Of a stretch of DNA of 64,000 nt, positions 12,701 through 27,700 are shown in pieces; the first letter of the stretch is position 1; every line of letters begins with the position of its first letter. The notes under the pieces were generated by a model, which searched no databases, was not told the origin of the DNA, and was given only the letters and a program-made list of their open reading frames with translations. Origin of the DNA: Erpobdella octoculata. Taxonomy: Eukaryota; Annelida; Clitellata; Hirudinida; Erpobdellidae. Location of the stretch: assembly GCA_963978895.1 (NCBI GenBank), contig OZ022242.1, forward strand, positions 15,056,070 to 15,120,069, written 5' to 3'. The position numbers were made by a program, and so were the translations under genes.

Positions 12701-15700
12701 TGGTTCTAAGAAAACTCCATCTACTTCTAGCTACTTGCTCGAGTTCAAATTACTTTTTTATTAAAAACGTCTGTGTTTGTAATTTTTATAATTCAGTACA
12801 CAGCCAGTATGTACGGACTGCCTGATATTTTTCATGACGTTAAAATATCGTTTATTTTCAGTTTCATTACCGTCGATGGTCATCAACCAGGTTATCGTTT
12901 AGATGTAGCTTTTGTACTAAGTTTATAAATGCGTTTTAATTTGAAATTAATTTATTAGAAAAGTCTAAGTTGTTATTGTTAGAAAAACAGTTAATGGTAA
13001 ATAAAAGTACACCATGTTTTTCCACTAGCCAAACAAACCAACTTCCACATGTGTGGTAAAATGACAGCATTGAGATAATTGCTCTTTGAGTACAAAGTTC
13101 AGAGTTGTTTCAGTGGTTACTAAAATACAGTAACTGTCCTGAGATATTTTAACAGTTTAGTTTGTGTAGGTCTTTTTTTAGTTATGGAAATCCTATATCT
13201 AAGTAGATCATTAATATACTTTGTTAATGAAACTCTCAACTCTAAAAATAAAGTAGCCTTTGTTACTGAGCAATTTCATCTAATTTTTTATGTCCATAAA
13301 AACACTGTTCTTCTCTAACATCTTCTATAGCAATTCTGAACCAATTGTTACTTCAACATTAGCTACATCGGCCCTATTCAGAAATTGACCATCATCAATT
13401 TCTTCACCATCGTCGGACGAAATCATAACTTGAATTTTTTTTTAATTCTCGCATAGAACTGACATTTGGATCTATTCGTAACCTCAGAGTTCTCTTTGAC
13501 AGCTCACTTAGCCTCATCCCTCATATATCCTCAGTATCCCGTGCCTGCTTTTTTGTGCATTCGACAGATAAGATCATCTCTGGACCAGTCCTGTCTCAAG
13601 ATTCTCATCCAAGCTCTTGTGCTCTCAAGATTTGATTACTCTAATGGAATTCTGGCTGGCCTCCCCATTTCAACTTTCCTTCCTTATACGAGTGTTCTTC
13701 ATTCTGCCGCCTGCCTGGTGGTTGGTGCATTAACCTGTGAACATATCTCTCCTATCCTCTCTCAATTGCACTGGCTTCCTATTTCGTCCAGAATTTCTTA
13801 TAAACTACAAGCACTTACTTACAATATTCTTCAAAACAGCTTCCCAACTTACATGCTCGATCTTATCAATCTCTGTTCGGACTGCCCGGAAAGACGCAGA
13901 CTCTGTTCATCATCTCATTCCTGAGTTCGTCATAATCACCCGAGAAGGGCTTTTACTGTTGCAGATCCGATATCAGAAACTATTGACTTTAAAACCTCTT
14001 TAAAAACTCATTTACTTAATAACGTTTAAAACTTTTAAATTTATATTATTTCACGCCGTCGACTTTGGGTAAAATTGTTTTGTTTAGATGACTAATAAAT
14101 TTTAGTTGAATTGAATTGAATATATTAATAAAATGGACTAAATCCCGGGATCCCGACATCTAATCCCGGGATTGAAATACCTCCAACAACAGCAAAATAC
14201 CGGGATTGTAATCCCTAGAAAGCTGCTTGTTTTAGATCCATTATCATCATCATCATCATCATCATCGGTTTTGTTAAACATTGAAACCTTTTGTATTTGT
14301 CACTTATATTTAGTTATTTTGTTTAGTTCCTGTGCTGACGAAATTGTTGATATTTCATATATTTTTATGCATTATATTTATATTATTTATTTTTATTCAA
14401 ATAAAGGGGTTTCAATGGTCGTAATTTTACATGTAACACATTGACAAAGTGCAAGTCTACTCCACTTGACACTCAGCAAGCAAAAACTTTTGGACAACTC
14501 CTCGTCCACCTATATGAAAGAAACATACCTGGAGTAGATTACAATCACCTTTTACCTGCTGATGATGTTGAAAGAATTGGGTCTATTTACAAGCAGTTGG
14601 CTTCAATACTTGATTTTGTCTGGTAATGTTGACTGTTTTATGTTTATTTTCATTTGTAAACTTGCGACAACATTAAATTTTGATATAGAGTGTAATCTAC
14701 GAGACATGCTTTCCATAGAACTTCATAATCGTTTTTGATTAAAGGAAAAAATTTAGAGAAGTAAAAAGTTTTTATAGGTTTACAATATCTAACTGATGTT
14801 GTGAATACGTCTGTTTTGCATTTTAACCAGCTATCGAACATTGTATGGTTGGATTTTGGTGTGGTGATAAAACCTTTATATGCTTATCTGATCCTTTGCT
14901 GTTTTGTTACTTCTATTTTTGATTTCTAGCTGGCAGTTGTTCAACCTCATTGGTGCTGTGTGTGCCACAGAGTTATGCATCCTTGTCAGTGACAACTGCT
15001 TTTGCTTTTTTTCAAGTCTTTTTTGATATGTCTGATCTAGTCTTCTGGGGTCACTGTGTTGCATTCGTCACTGAAAAAAATGTTTTCTTCACATGTGTTT
15101 AGGTATTCTGTTTGCATTTATTCTGCATTTAAGCTTAAACCTTTGCAACTGTTCTTGCCGTACCTGTACCTGTTTAAAGTTGTTTGTTTTTGTTGGCTTA
15201 GATCATGTTGTTGTTGGTGATCCATTACGGATTCATAAAAAAAGGTGATTGCTTTCTACATCGGCTTCTGAGAGAAGAAAACACTGCAACTGACTTTCCG
15301 AGGTTGACCTGAATTATTAATATAGTACAACTCCACCTGATCTAAAAGCAGCTCATCTCCTGTCTGGATGAAAAAAGTGTGAATGAGACAATGAGATTAT
15401 TTGATTATTCTTGTATTTCTTACTTGCCACTAGGGATGTTACAGGTACCCGAACCCGAGTTCGGTACTACCCGGTCTTTTTCTGATACCCAAACCCAAAC
15501 TCGAACCCGAAAGTGTGAAAATTTGATGCCCGAACCTGAACCCGAACCCGAAAATGTGAAAACTTTATACCCGAACCCGAAAATGAGCGAGCGTAGAAGT
15601 TTTGTATTATCACCTTTGCGTAACAAATAACACAAATAGGTCATTTTATTGGTGAGTGTGTAAGCTAGACCACTAATCCGCCTGATTATCTGGCCGGACT

Positions 15701-18700
15701 GAGTCACGAACGAACTAAAATAATAAGCCTCCTTCGGCCAAAGAAATCACATTATTTGGAAAGCTAAAAAAATAACTTGTTAGAGTTTATTCAATACGTG
15801 TAATGTCCAATGGACTTGGATGAATTGATCGCTCTCGTTTGTATATGTATATACACTAGGTAAATTTAAAATCAATCCAGGAATCTGAAATCATAAGCCA
15901 GTACCCGAACCCGGTGTTTGGAAAACTACAAACCCGAACCCGAAAACCTGAGTTTCACAAACCCGAACCCGAAAACTCGAGTTTTACAAACCCGAACCCG
16001 AACCCGAATCCGAAAACTCTAGTTTCACAAACCCGAACTCGAACCCGAAAACTCCAAAAAGTACTACCCGTGACATCCCTACTTGCCACTATTTAATTTT
16101 TAAAACACCTGCATTATCGAAGAAAACTTAAATATTATATTATTATTATTGTTGTTATTATGATTATTATGATTATAGGTCTCAAGGTGGTCAGGTAGCT
16201 CACATAAAACCAGAATATCTGATGGATAGAAATGATTTTGTGAGATGGGAGGAAGAAAACAGAAAAAAAGATGCAGAGAAAGTGCACTGCAAGAAGAAAA
16301 ATGAACTTTTGCTCGATGCAAACTCTTATGAAGTTGAATCAAGAAGAGCCTGGCTGGATTTGCTGCTTCAAGTAATTAAAGTGGGTTGAATATTTTTATT
16401 TGTAATTTATTTACTTTTAAAACCAATTTAGTTGTTTTACTGTTTGAATTTTTGTTTTTTTTTTAAATATGAATTATTACCAAAGCTTAAATCTTGTTAT
16501 TGTTCTGAAATAACAAAAAAACTGAAATTAATCAATAAATTTCTTTGATCTTGAACTATTTGAGAAGATTTTCTGAAGTTTTTCTGAATAACGAGAGAGT
16601 TTTCAAAAATTAAATTTTTCACTCTTTGGAATAAATTTTGAAGTCTCAGCATTGAAACAAACTAAAGTAACCACAATATGAATTTGCTGTTAAGTGGGTG
16701 ACATCATCTTTTCGAGAAGAAATTTATTTTCCGAGTGTTGCAGCTATTTTTTTAGTTTCAGATGGTTTAAATGCCTCATAAATGTTTTTAAACTTGCTTC
16801 GAGCTTTTCTTTGTCAAAAATCTTGAGAACAATTTCTTCTTTTTTGGCATTGTATGTATGTATTATGTATTTATGTCTGGGTTTGTGTGTAATCTTACAA
16901 GTTATGTAAACAATCTTACAAGTTATGTAAACAATCTTGCAAGTTATGTAAACAATCTTACAAGCTACGTAAACAATCTTACAAGCTGTGTAAGCAATCT
17001 TACAAGCTATGTAAATAATGATGAGATGAGAAATTGTGCTATGTTTAATTCAAGTTAATCTCAAATCTCTTCAATAACTTAAAAAAATTCTCAGAAGTTG
17101 TGTAAATAATTTTAGAGTATGTTTGAAATTTATAAAAACTTTAAATAAAGAAAAATATTATTTTAAGCAAGAAAATTTCTGTTATGGTTACATTATTATA
17201 ATCATGGGATATTGTTTTTTATTTTTACCTAATAGTTGTTTTTTTTATTTACAGACAACTGTACTCTCAAACGTGACAGTTGAAATGTTAATGTCAATGA
17301 ACTCTCCACCATTTCCTTTTGCACAGAAAAAACAATTTTCAATTGCTCAATCATCTATTGATTTATCGTCTCTACCAGGGATGGAAATCAGTGGAGACCC
17401 TCTGAGCAGTAACGTTTATTCCATTCATGAAAGAGTGATTCTCTGTTGGATAAACATCATCTACGATACATTCAAAAATTCCCTCTGGGAACATTTCATA
17501 ACCCGTAAAAAAAATTACTTTTTAAATAATTTTTTTAGTAATTGAAATTTTTTTAAATTTCAAAATGATCGATTATTATTTGTTTATATAAATATTTCCA
17601 ACTTCAAGCTGTCGTGCCTAAAAGTGACAGGATCATAAACTTTGATTCTGACCTATGTGATGGCATTGTGCTGATAACCATCCTCTTTGCTTACTTTCCA
17701 ATTTTGGTTAGTCAAATAAGATTTTAGTTGTTGTGTGTTGGTCAGAGGTGGTTGTAGTCGTGTTATGTTGATCAAATGTGGTTGTAATTGTGTTGTGTTG
17801 GTTAGATGTGATTGAGGTTGTGTGTGTTGTGTTGATCAGATGTGGTTGTAGTCGTGTTGGTCAGATGTAGTTGTAGTCGTGTTGTGTTGGTCAGCTGTAG
17901 TTGTAGTCATGTTGTGTTGGTCGGATGTAGTTGTAGTTATGTTGTGTTGTGTTAATCGAATGTGGTTGTAGTCACGTTGTGTTGTCAAAACAAAACAGAA
18001 TAAGTAGTTGAAGAAGAAATGATGCAATGAAACAATTATATATAAAAGAGATAATTATGAGTTATATTATTACGTTTTTAATTCTATATGTAATCAGAAA
18101 TTTACTTATTTAGATTGAGAATGAGTTAGCAAACATCTACTTGTGTCCAGAAACAGAGGAAGAACGATTTCACAATGCTTTAAGTATCGTTGCATCCGTT
18201 CGTCTCATCCACCTGGATTATGATATAAGGGTTTGTGTTGTACTGCTTGTTTCATCAAATGTGCAATTTAAAAAAAATTTTTTATAAGAGATCTAAACAA
18301 GTAAAGATAAAAAATAATTTAAAAAAAAAGAAGCTTTTATTTGCCTCTTTATCTGAGTCAACGAACTAAAAATTTTGAATCTAAACATATATATTTATAT
18401 ATAAACATATCTGTCTGCATACATAATTTGCTATGTATGTATGTATTTATGTATTTTGGACCTCTGGCAACTTATACATAATCAACTTATTACAGTCGCT
18501 AGATGGCAGGAATTAATTTGATTTGATTAATTTTAATTGATTTAAGGCCTAATTCATGTCGGAAGCATTCAATTCATGTATTGTCATCCAGAATAAAGCT
18601 TTCCTGAAAGTTTTAGAGCTCTAGGTGGTCGAAAAATGGGTGAAATTTCGTTTCTAAGATTTGATCACCACAGACAAACAAACAAACAAACAGAAAGACG

Positions 18701-21700
18701 AGTGAAGTTAAATAAAAGCATTTAAAAACTTGTTGTGCCAGTAAGTTTTCATAGTTGTGTCATAGAAAAGCTGTGCAATCAACTTCTATGATATAAACAC
18801 AATTGATTATTTTGTGATTATTAATTTCATTTTATATTAATTTGGTAATACTTTGTATTACATTATTGTTATTATTGATTTCATTGTCACAATTATTAGT
18901 TAAATAATCATTATTGTCACTTAAATCCCCACTTTCATTGATCTCATTACATCATCATTGTCATTAATCTCATCTCATCCCATCATCGTTGTCTCTATTA
19001 TTTTCATTGTTATCTCTTTTATTAATATTATAGCAATCATCGTGACTGATATCAAATTTTATAAATTATCGTTGTCATCCTGGTAACATATTGATTTGTA
19101 CAATGTAATTATAAAAGGCAAAGGATATAACGAGTGCCGACCGATTGTGCCTTCTCATGTTCTGCACTCATCTTTTCATCCGCCTCCCGGAGTACATTCC
19201 AAAAAGCTGCATCAACTTTCATTTTAAACTTCACAAACCTATTCACAAACAGGTTTTTATTTATTTTTTTATGGCTATAGTTATATTATTAAAATAGCTA
19301 AGCAAAGTTTGCAGCCCACTTGAAGGATAATAAGTTATAATCCAGAGGTTTGCTAGATTATAACTTTCACTCCAAGATTGTTCATAAATTTTAAGCAGTG
19401 TACTAATACAAATAAAAAAAAAAGTAACATTTCCAGTTTTGTGCATGTGCACAATAATTTAACATGTTTAAACTATGACATTCTTAAAAACTTCACTTGC
19501 TAAAGCATTTTTTTATAGATTGAGCTAAGCAATCCAAGTACTAAGCCGCTGGTTTATAAAGCATTCATACTTGGATCTGGATACAAGAACTTCAGCTTGA
19601 TGAAAGAGAAGCATCAAAAAGAAGAAGCAGGTGGCACCTATGATGATTCTGCTTTCTCACATGAGGCCTCAAGGCTTGGATCTGATACTGATACTGCACT
19701 CACACAAACAAGAATATATCGAGAGCTCAACAGGTCAAAAATGCATCAAGACTCGTGGAAGAGATATTCTTTTGATGCACCTCGTTTATCAAATTTTGAA
19801 CTGAAAGGGCTGACGTGGATGGATGTGCTTTACCAGAGAAGCAACCGAGCCAATGCAGACAACCTGAATGACTTGCTTTACTTGAGCACTGGCAACCATA
19901 ACAACAGTGCATACTTACACAACCATAACAACAGTGCATACTTACACAACCGTAACAACAGTGCATACTTACACAGTCACGTAAACATTGCTGACAGCAA
20001 AGCGAGTAATAATGACAACTTCTATAAAATTATTAATAGTGCCATCTCCCAGAATTTGTCTAACAAATCGATCACATTTGAAAGTTTATCAACCCAAACC
20101 TCTAAACCAGAAGAAGATCGGGTTTACATTATAGATCATTGGTGGAAACAGATAGTTGTGATTCCACCAAAAAGTAAAGTAATGCTGGACGTCAAGTTTG
20201 AAAGCCACCAAGGAGTTCCTTTTAGAGCATGTTTATTGCTAGTAACTAAGAAAGGAAAAGTACCAGGTCAATTGTCATATTCTGCACCTGGATCTGTTCT
20301 TGTGTTTGAGTTGGAGGCTTTAATGAAATCTATATCAATTGAGGTTGATATTTTTTTATTTGCCTGTTATATTATTGATTTATTAATTACCATTTTTTTG
20401 CATATAACCTGCACCTATGATAGCCTGGAGAGGAATTAAAAAAGAATATGGTTTTATAAATAAACACACTTTGATTGGTAAAATGCATTATATATATATA
20501 TATATATTATCAAAAATATATTTTACGTATTTACATTTTTTGATTAATAGAGTAACTTTTTTTATGACCTTTCCAAGCATGTCAGAATGAGCGTTATATG
20601 CATAAAAAGACGGTATAATTTTGTGAGTTAATTTAATGAAGTGCCGTGTTCATTTTAATCAATGTTGAATTTTATTATTTTCAAAAACAGAATACAGTTT
20701 TTGTTGCATCACCCTGCTACAAAGAAGCCCGTTTGCAAGTGGCCATTAAAAATCGTTTCATCGAAAATTGCAAATTTAAAATCTATCTCTATGAGGGCAG
20801 ACAAAGCTCTGGAAAAAAGAATGTCCACTTTGAAATAACCAGTAACCGATGTTAGATTTTATTATTTATATATTATATAAAACATGATTTGTTTTGATGA
20901 ATTTCTGTCATTCAATAGGTTCAATTCTACCAGCCTGCTTGTAATAATATAGTTTACTAGTTAGTTCTAAGGCGACTAAGGCTCCAATTAAAATTAATAT
21001 TTAATTAATATTTTCTACTTTTTATTTTTTTTAATTGATATCTAGCAATTGTAATTAAAGCCTAATGTGCCTGTGAAAATAAAATTATTATTTTTATTAA
21101 TGTATTGTATGCAAGTGTAGTTGTAGGGCAACTAAGGTGTGCATTAAATTAAAATTAAATAATTTATTTTCTACTTTTTAGTTTTCTCGCTAGATGGCAA
21201 ACCTTAGCCCGTTGAATTTGAAATATTATTCAATTATTTTATGTTTTTTAGATTTTTTTTCAGCTGCCATCTAGCGAATGTTACAAAAACCTTAGCTCAT
21301 GAAGTATACAACCTATCAGGGACAATGTTTTACTAAAAAAAAACACCATCGTTACGTATTCGACACTTTGTGACATATTAGCTAATAAGAAATGGTTATG
21401 TACTTAGTGACATATTAGCTAATAAGAAATGGTTATGTACTTGCTTTGACAATACATATAGTAATATTGTAGTCAAATATAAAAGTGTTAATTAAAATCT
21501 AAAAAATAAATAAATAAATTATTAAATATATTTAGTTAATAAAAAGTGAGCATTCTAGAGTGAGTGAGTGAATGACTGGGTCAGTGATCAGCATAAATAT
21601 ATATAGAATTTCTGTTTTTGCTCTCCATTATGGATGAAATAGAAAGACTTGCATGTGCCATGACATCAATCAATCAATTCGTATTTATATAGCGCTTATT

Positions 21701-24700
21701 CGCTTATTCCGCGGTGTTCAATAGCGCTCGGTCGTGAACTTATTAAACAGATGTGATTTAAGTCCACGCCGAAAAGCTGTGAGAGAAGTAGAGTTAGTAA
21801 GAGAAGAAGGAAGAGAGTTCCAGAGATAGGGACCAGAGTAGGAGAAAGAGCGTTTAGCAAAAGAATGCTTAATAGTGAAGACGCGAAAGTTACTAAGAGA
21901 AGAAGAATGAAGACCAGACTTAGGAGGGATATGTATTAAATTAGTTAAGTAGAGAGGAAAAAGACAATTTTTTATTTTATACATTATTAAACAGATTTTA
22001 AAAATCACCCTATATCTGAGAGGAAGCCAATGGAGAAGAACAGGAGACGGAGAGATGTGAGAGAAGTAGGAGGTGCGAGAAACTAAGCGCGCAGCCGATA
22101 TGAAGGCTTTAGAGAGAGGATAGAGGGTAGTGTCAGGAAGACCATAATATATTGAATTGCAGTAGTCAATTTGAGACAGAACAAGAGAAAAGACTAGAAG
22201 TTGTAGAGAAGGATCATCCAGAAGTGGACGAAGCTGCTTAATACGGCGAATATGGAAGTAGCAAGATTTAGTAACAGATGTAATTTGAGGGGTTAGAGAC
22301 AAGTTGGAGTCAAAGAGAAAACCTAAGCTACGAATCAAAGGAGAAAGAGAAATGGAAAGAGAAGATGGTGGTGGCAAAACGAAAGGAAGAGGATTTAGAG
22401 ATTTAGAGGACTTATTGAAATAGATTAGTTCAAACTTGTCAGGATTAAGTTTGAGACACATAGAAGAACATGATGACATGACATTATGTGATCTTCCAAA
22501 CCGTTTTAGGAAGCCCCTCAGATCTCAAAGTGATTGACCTTTTTCTAACATTGTAATGTATGTGTGTGTATTTGCTTAGTCCATCCAAATTGCAAGAGCA
22601 ATTTTAACAACGTTTGGCAAGGAGGTATTTTTCACTAAAGAAAAAAGTTTTTAATTGAAACAAATCTGGTATTTATTTTACGTTTCATTATCAAAAAATG
22701 AAAACTAAGCAAAAAACTTCGAGGCTGACCTTGCTAGTAAGCTATATAAATGGAGAAAATGTGTACTTTTCAGGAAAATGCTGAATTTACGACCTTAGAG
22801 CATGTATTTACTTTTTACCAATATTTTCCAAAATCTTATACTTTTAAAATATAAATTAAAGATGAAAAATCATTACCACCGTATTCGCGGCAAAAAAATT
22901 TTGGCGGGCGCAAGCATTTTATTATTACAGCTGACATTTGACTCAGCCCTAAAAAAAATTTGGCTGCTGCCTGTTTAAGTCAAAAAAATTTGGCACAGCG
23001 GCGTCTCCTGGGTCTAGTGCCATGACATTATGTGATCTTGATCTCTATACAATCTATGCAATGTGTCCTCAAACGCTCATTAGGAATGAGCATTGATATT
23101 GGTTTCAACAGTAGGACATAAAACTGATATCAAAATCAGCTATCCGGTCAAAATCCAGTATACTTTGTCTGGAAAAACTGTAAAAAGAACAAAAAATAAA
23201 TACAAATCCATCGTTTTATCTACAGAGCAAATAGATTTTTGTATAAAAACTTGTTATCCATAGTGTTTTATCAACATACATTTATTTTTAATGGCTTCAA
23301 TAGAGTGTGAAAATTTTATCATGAATGACTGATTGCGCTTGGAATTTTGTTTAGACATGTTTTGCTACAAGTGTAATACTTGCCATCTTCCAACTAGTGT
23401 TTCAAATAGGTTATTTTTTCAGTACTGAACAAGCAATATAAATCAGTTTTATGCAATGTGCCCCAAATGCTCATTAGTAATATTTACTCAATTTTGGCTT
23501 CTTCGCAAAGTCAATGCCCCGCCTAATCTTCTTGTGATAAGTAAGCATCAAAAAAGCAGAAAACAGAAATTGTACACTTGTCATGTGCAAAACATTTTAG
23601 TTCAGATTAGAAATGTTTCATGTGTTTTTTATTTGTTCTTTCAGTGTCTTTGGCATTCTTTTGCAAGAAAAAAGAAATTAATATTGCTGGGGGTGAAAGT
23701 AATCAACTAGAAATGTCTTTTATTCCAATGGTACTCAAAGATCACTGGTGTACCATGGTACTTCGAGATATAGATCACGGGGAATTGTATTTTCACATTC
23801 GTGGACAAGTTCATCTTCCCATTCCTGAATTTCTTGAACTTCCTTTAAATTCCTGCGGAGGTTTTAGAATTTTTTTTTCTTCAATTTTTTGCAATATTTT
23901 AAAAACATTTCCATTAAATACAAAGAATAAATAATTATATTTCATACAATAAAATTTGTATTGTTACAATTTCTTCCTTGCAGATCCGATTGTTAAGAGA
24001 TCAGGTAAGAAAGTATACTGGATGGTCAGGGCAGGCCAGCATGTTGAAAGAAGCATCTTCATTCCTATTATCAACAAACAGAAAGAAGATGCACTCGATA
24101 AAATTACTAAATTTGTTTGTCTAATTTATTTTATTTTAACTTTTCAAATAAATAACTTATTATATCGTATGTAAAGAAGATGTTCTGCGCTTGTAAGGGT
24201 TGGTCGTCAGCTGGATTTGAATGCTCCACCATAATTTCAGCCGAACTTTTATTTCAAGAGTAATTAATAATTACATTTAATTATTAATTAAGCTTTTTGC
24301 TGTTTTTTATTATTTAAAAAAGGTGTCACTCAAAGAAACAGGTAGCAAGAGATCGAAAATTTTAAATTTAATCACTGGAGAATCGTACAAGGTTTACATC
24401 GAATTTTTATAAATTATTGATTTGCTTAAAAAAATAATTTTTTTAATTCTTTTATAAAATTTTACAATGATCAATATACAGCATGTATTTCTTAACTTAT
24501 GTTCTCCAAGAAATAGTGAGATTTCGTTCTTCAGAACAATAAAAAATATCAGAACTGCATTTAGATATTGCTATAACATTTAAAAAGTGTTAAACTATCA
24601 ATCAAGCATATATATGAAGTAAATAAAAATGTTGCTGTAAATTTGTTTTGAATTCATTAAATTTTATATAAAATAGCATTATTTATTATAAATTGAAGGT

Positions 24701-27700
24701 AAAACACTTCCAAATAATTTTAACTTATCAATAAATAAATTCATTTATCTTTTACTCTTGATAGGATATTTTCATGAATCCTGTCTACAAAGTAACACTG
24801 AGCAATCCAAAGTTTGAAGGGCCCGAATTTGTCACGCTTCCAAACACAAAAGTTCAGATTCAGAATATTTTGAATAGTAAGTGGTTATTTTTGCAATGTA
24901 CTTAATTGGACATTATATATGATGTAAAGCATGGTTATTTATTATGGTGTATTCAAGTCCTTATTTGTTATGATGAACGTATTTAGAAGTATTGCTCCAC
25001 CGGCATGCTAGTCGAAATCTATATATAGTTTCTCTTTACAGTGAATGTTGTCGTGAAAAGACGATAAATAAATGCTTTCTATTAATGCTCTACCTAGAAT
25101 ATGCAGTAAGAATTTATTATGAAATAGTTTTTTCAATAAAAATATCAAAAACATCGACAGGCAAAAAAGACGTTACTTCATCAATTCCAGTTTTACTCAA
25201 TTTCTTCTCAGCCACTCCTGGTCTTTTTGAATGCAGCATAGTTCTAGAATGTAGTGACGATCCAAACAACATGAGAATATATGAACTTTCTTGTGAGGTT
25301 CTTCCAGCAGACAGTGATGCAATCATCAAAATGGTCTGCCCGACGGGGCAATCTCTCACGCAAATATTACCTATTGTTTGTATATTTAATTCTTTGTATA
25401 TTTTATTGTTTGTATATTTTATTGTTTGTATATTTTATTGCTTGTATATTTTATTGTTTGTATATTTTATTGTTTGTATATTTTATTGTTTGTATATTTT
25501 ATCGTTTTTATATTTTATTGTTTGTATATTTTATTGTTTGTATATTTTATTGTTTGTATGTTTTATTGTTTATATATTTTACTGTATGTATATTTTATTG
25601 TTTGTTTATTTTATTGTTTGTATATTTTATTGTTTATATATTTTATTGTTTGTATATTTTATTGTTTGTATATTTCATTGTTTGTATATTTTATTGTTTG
25701 TATATTTTATTGTTTGTATATTTTAATGTTTATATATTTTATTGTTTCTATATGAGTTTGAGTTTGTTTATTCATATTTTATTGCTTGATCACAACCGAA
25801 ATTGCATGAGATTATGGCTGGGTCACATTTATATTTTCAAACATTAGATTAACAATGGAACAGAAGATTGGTCAGTATTAGCAAGTTTCAGTAGAGAACA
25901 TTGCTTTTTTGGTCCAACATCATTCATTGTTGGTGCTGGTGAAACTTTTGAATATCAGCTTGTATTCTCTCCAGCTTTTGAAAATCAATTTCAAGTATTT
26001 TTTGTTTGTTTATTTATTAAACTTATTTTTGATGAAAATTAGCAATCATTTTTTATTAACTTTTAACAATTTACAAGTCTGTCTCTTAAAACCAACTGTT
26101 TTTTAAACCACCTCTAATTATTCAAACAGATTGAAAGATTTCAAATCATTGATGTTTTGACTAGTAAAAAATATATACACAATATAATTCAAAATCAGTT
26201 TATTAAACCAGAAATTTTATTGAGCTCTATGATAAATTTTTCTAGACCGACTTGATCTTGAAGAATACAACTAATGGCATGAAGATGATCCACCACCTCG
26301 AAGGACAAGGAGTGAAGGCGCCACCTGCTGGAATGGTGTGCCTCGAAGCTGTCGTTGGGAAGAGGTGAATTAAAAATTTGATCAAATTAAATGTAATCGT
26401 ATTATCATTATTGTTATTGACAATTAAATTTTTTATTTTCTAGTTTTATGCATTCATTTCCTGTCTTCAATCATTCTCTTCAAAGACTCGAGTTTTTTGT
26501 GAGCCATTATTGTTTCTGTTGTCTTTATTTTTGTTTGTTTTGTTGTTGAGAAATTAAAATACTAATAATTTAAATTTTAAAAAAATTATAAATTGATATA
26601 AAAATTAAAGAAATAAAATATTAAATTTTTTTCATATTTTATCTAAAGATTATTATTAGAGAGTGTTGCTAGAAGATTGATTTAATTTTAATTGGCTAGA
26701 TTATTTATTTCTAATTATATTTAAAAGAATGATTAGATAAATTCAATTTTACAAATTGCTGAGTATGAAATATTATAATTTCATGAATAATTAACATAAA
26801 TGAGTTAATATTATACTTTATGCTTGTTTGTTAAACCTTCATTTAATTTTATTTCTTTGTGTTTGACCTGCAAATATGAATGATTTTTTTAAAATATTTC
26901 ATTATAAAGCTATTATTTATTAATTTAATTAATTTCTTTCGATCCGTGAGATCAGTTCTTCCTTAAATTAACGATGATTTATTTTCCAGGTGGAATCCGA
27001 CTTGGAAACATTCAACGGCAATCCGTCCTTCATTGTCATGCCTCGATCGACGGGAATGTACGAATGTCGTGTCACTGCTAACAAACGAGGTCAAATCTCT
27101 GGAAAGCTTGCATTCGTTGCTGCCAATATGTCTGTTGGGTGAGTTGTGTGTGATGGAATAATAAATAAATAAACATGTTATTATTTTACATTCCTACATT
27201 AATCATAAAATTAAAGTTAATATTTTACCATCTAAGTTAGTGATGGGTCAATTTTTTCTTTTTTGGGGCACCCTCATATAAAATACCAGCAGTTGAAGAT
27301 CTTAGAAGAAATTTTCATTACCATATAAAAGATTAAATGTTATTTTTGAATTATGTGAAATTTAAGATTGCCATTAATAAGAAAATACGGTTGATCAAGA
27401 GACTCACTTTTTTGAATGCCAAACAGTGAATTTTTTTATTGATCATTAGTAGTTCAGTGAGTGACGAAAGCAAAGCTCTAAATCATTTCTTGAATCAATC
27501 AGGTTTTCTACAACCTTCTCCAAGTTTGATGGTTTTTACACTCCTCAAATAAGTTTATTATCCATTTTATTTTAGCAAAATTGAGATTGAGAAAGTACTT
27601 AAAATAATTCAGACAAAGATTTTATAGTATCTCCAATTACTTGCTTGATCTGAATTTAAAAGGATTCAAGTTACACACTGGTTGCTCGACACTAAACTCT

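Noticed and set aside
14441..14449. CFAP47 exon 13 starting at tgc (14450) after acaaag
   Set aside because: It does not fit the phase-2 end of exon 12; the acceptor at 14406 gives a phase-consistent join, though support is modest.
15431..17017. CRISPR-like array
   Set aside because: Short tandem repeats without unique spacers, in an intron of an animal gene.
24992..25847. Apparent multi-pass membrane protein (FIVCIFYCLYILL repeats)
   Set aside because: It is read-through of a 16-bp minisatellite after CFAP47 exon 24; every frame looks alike.
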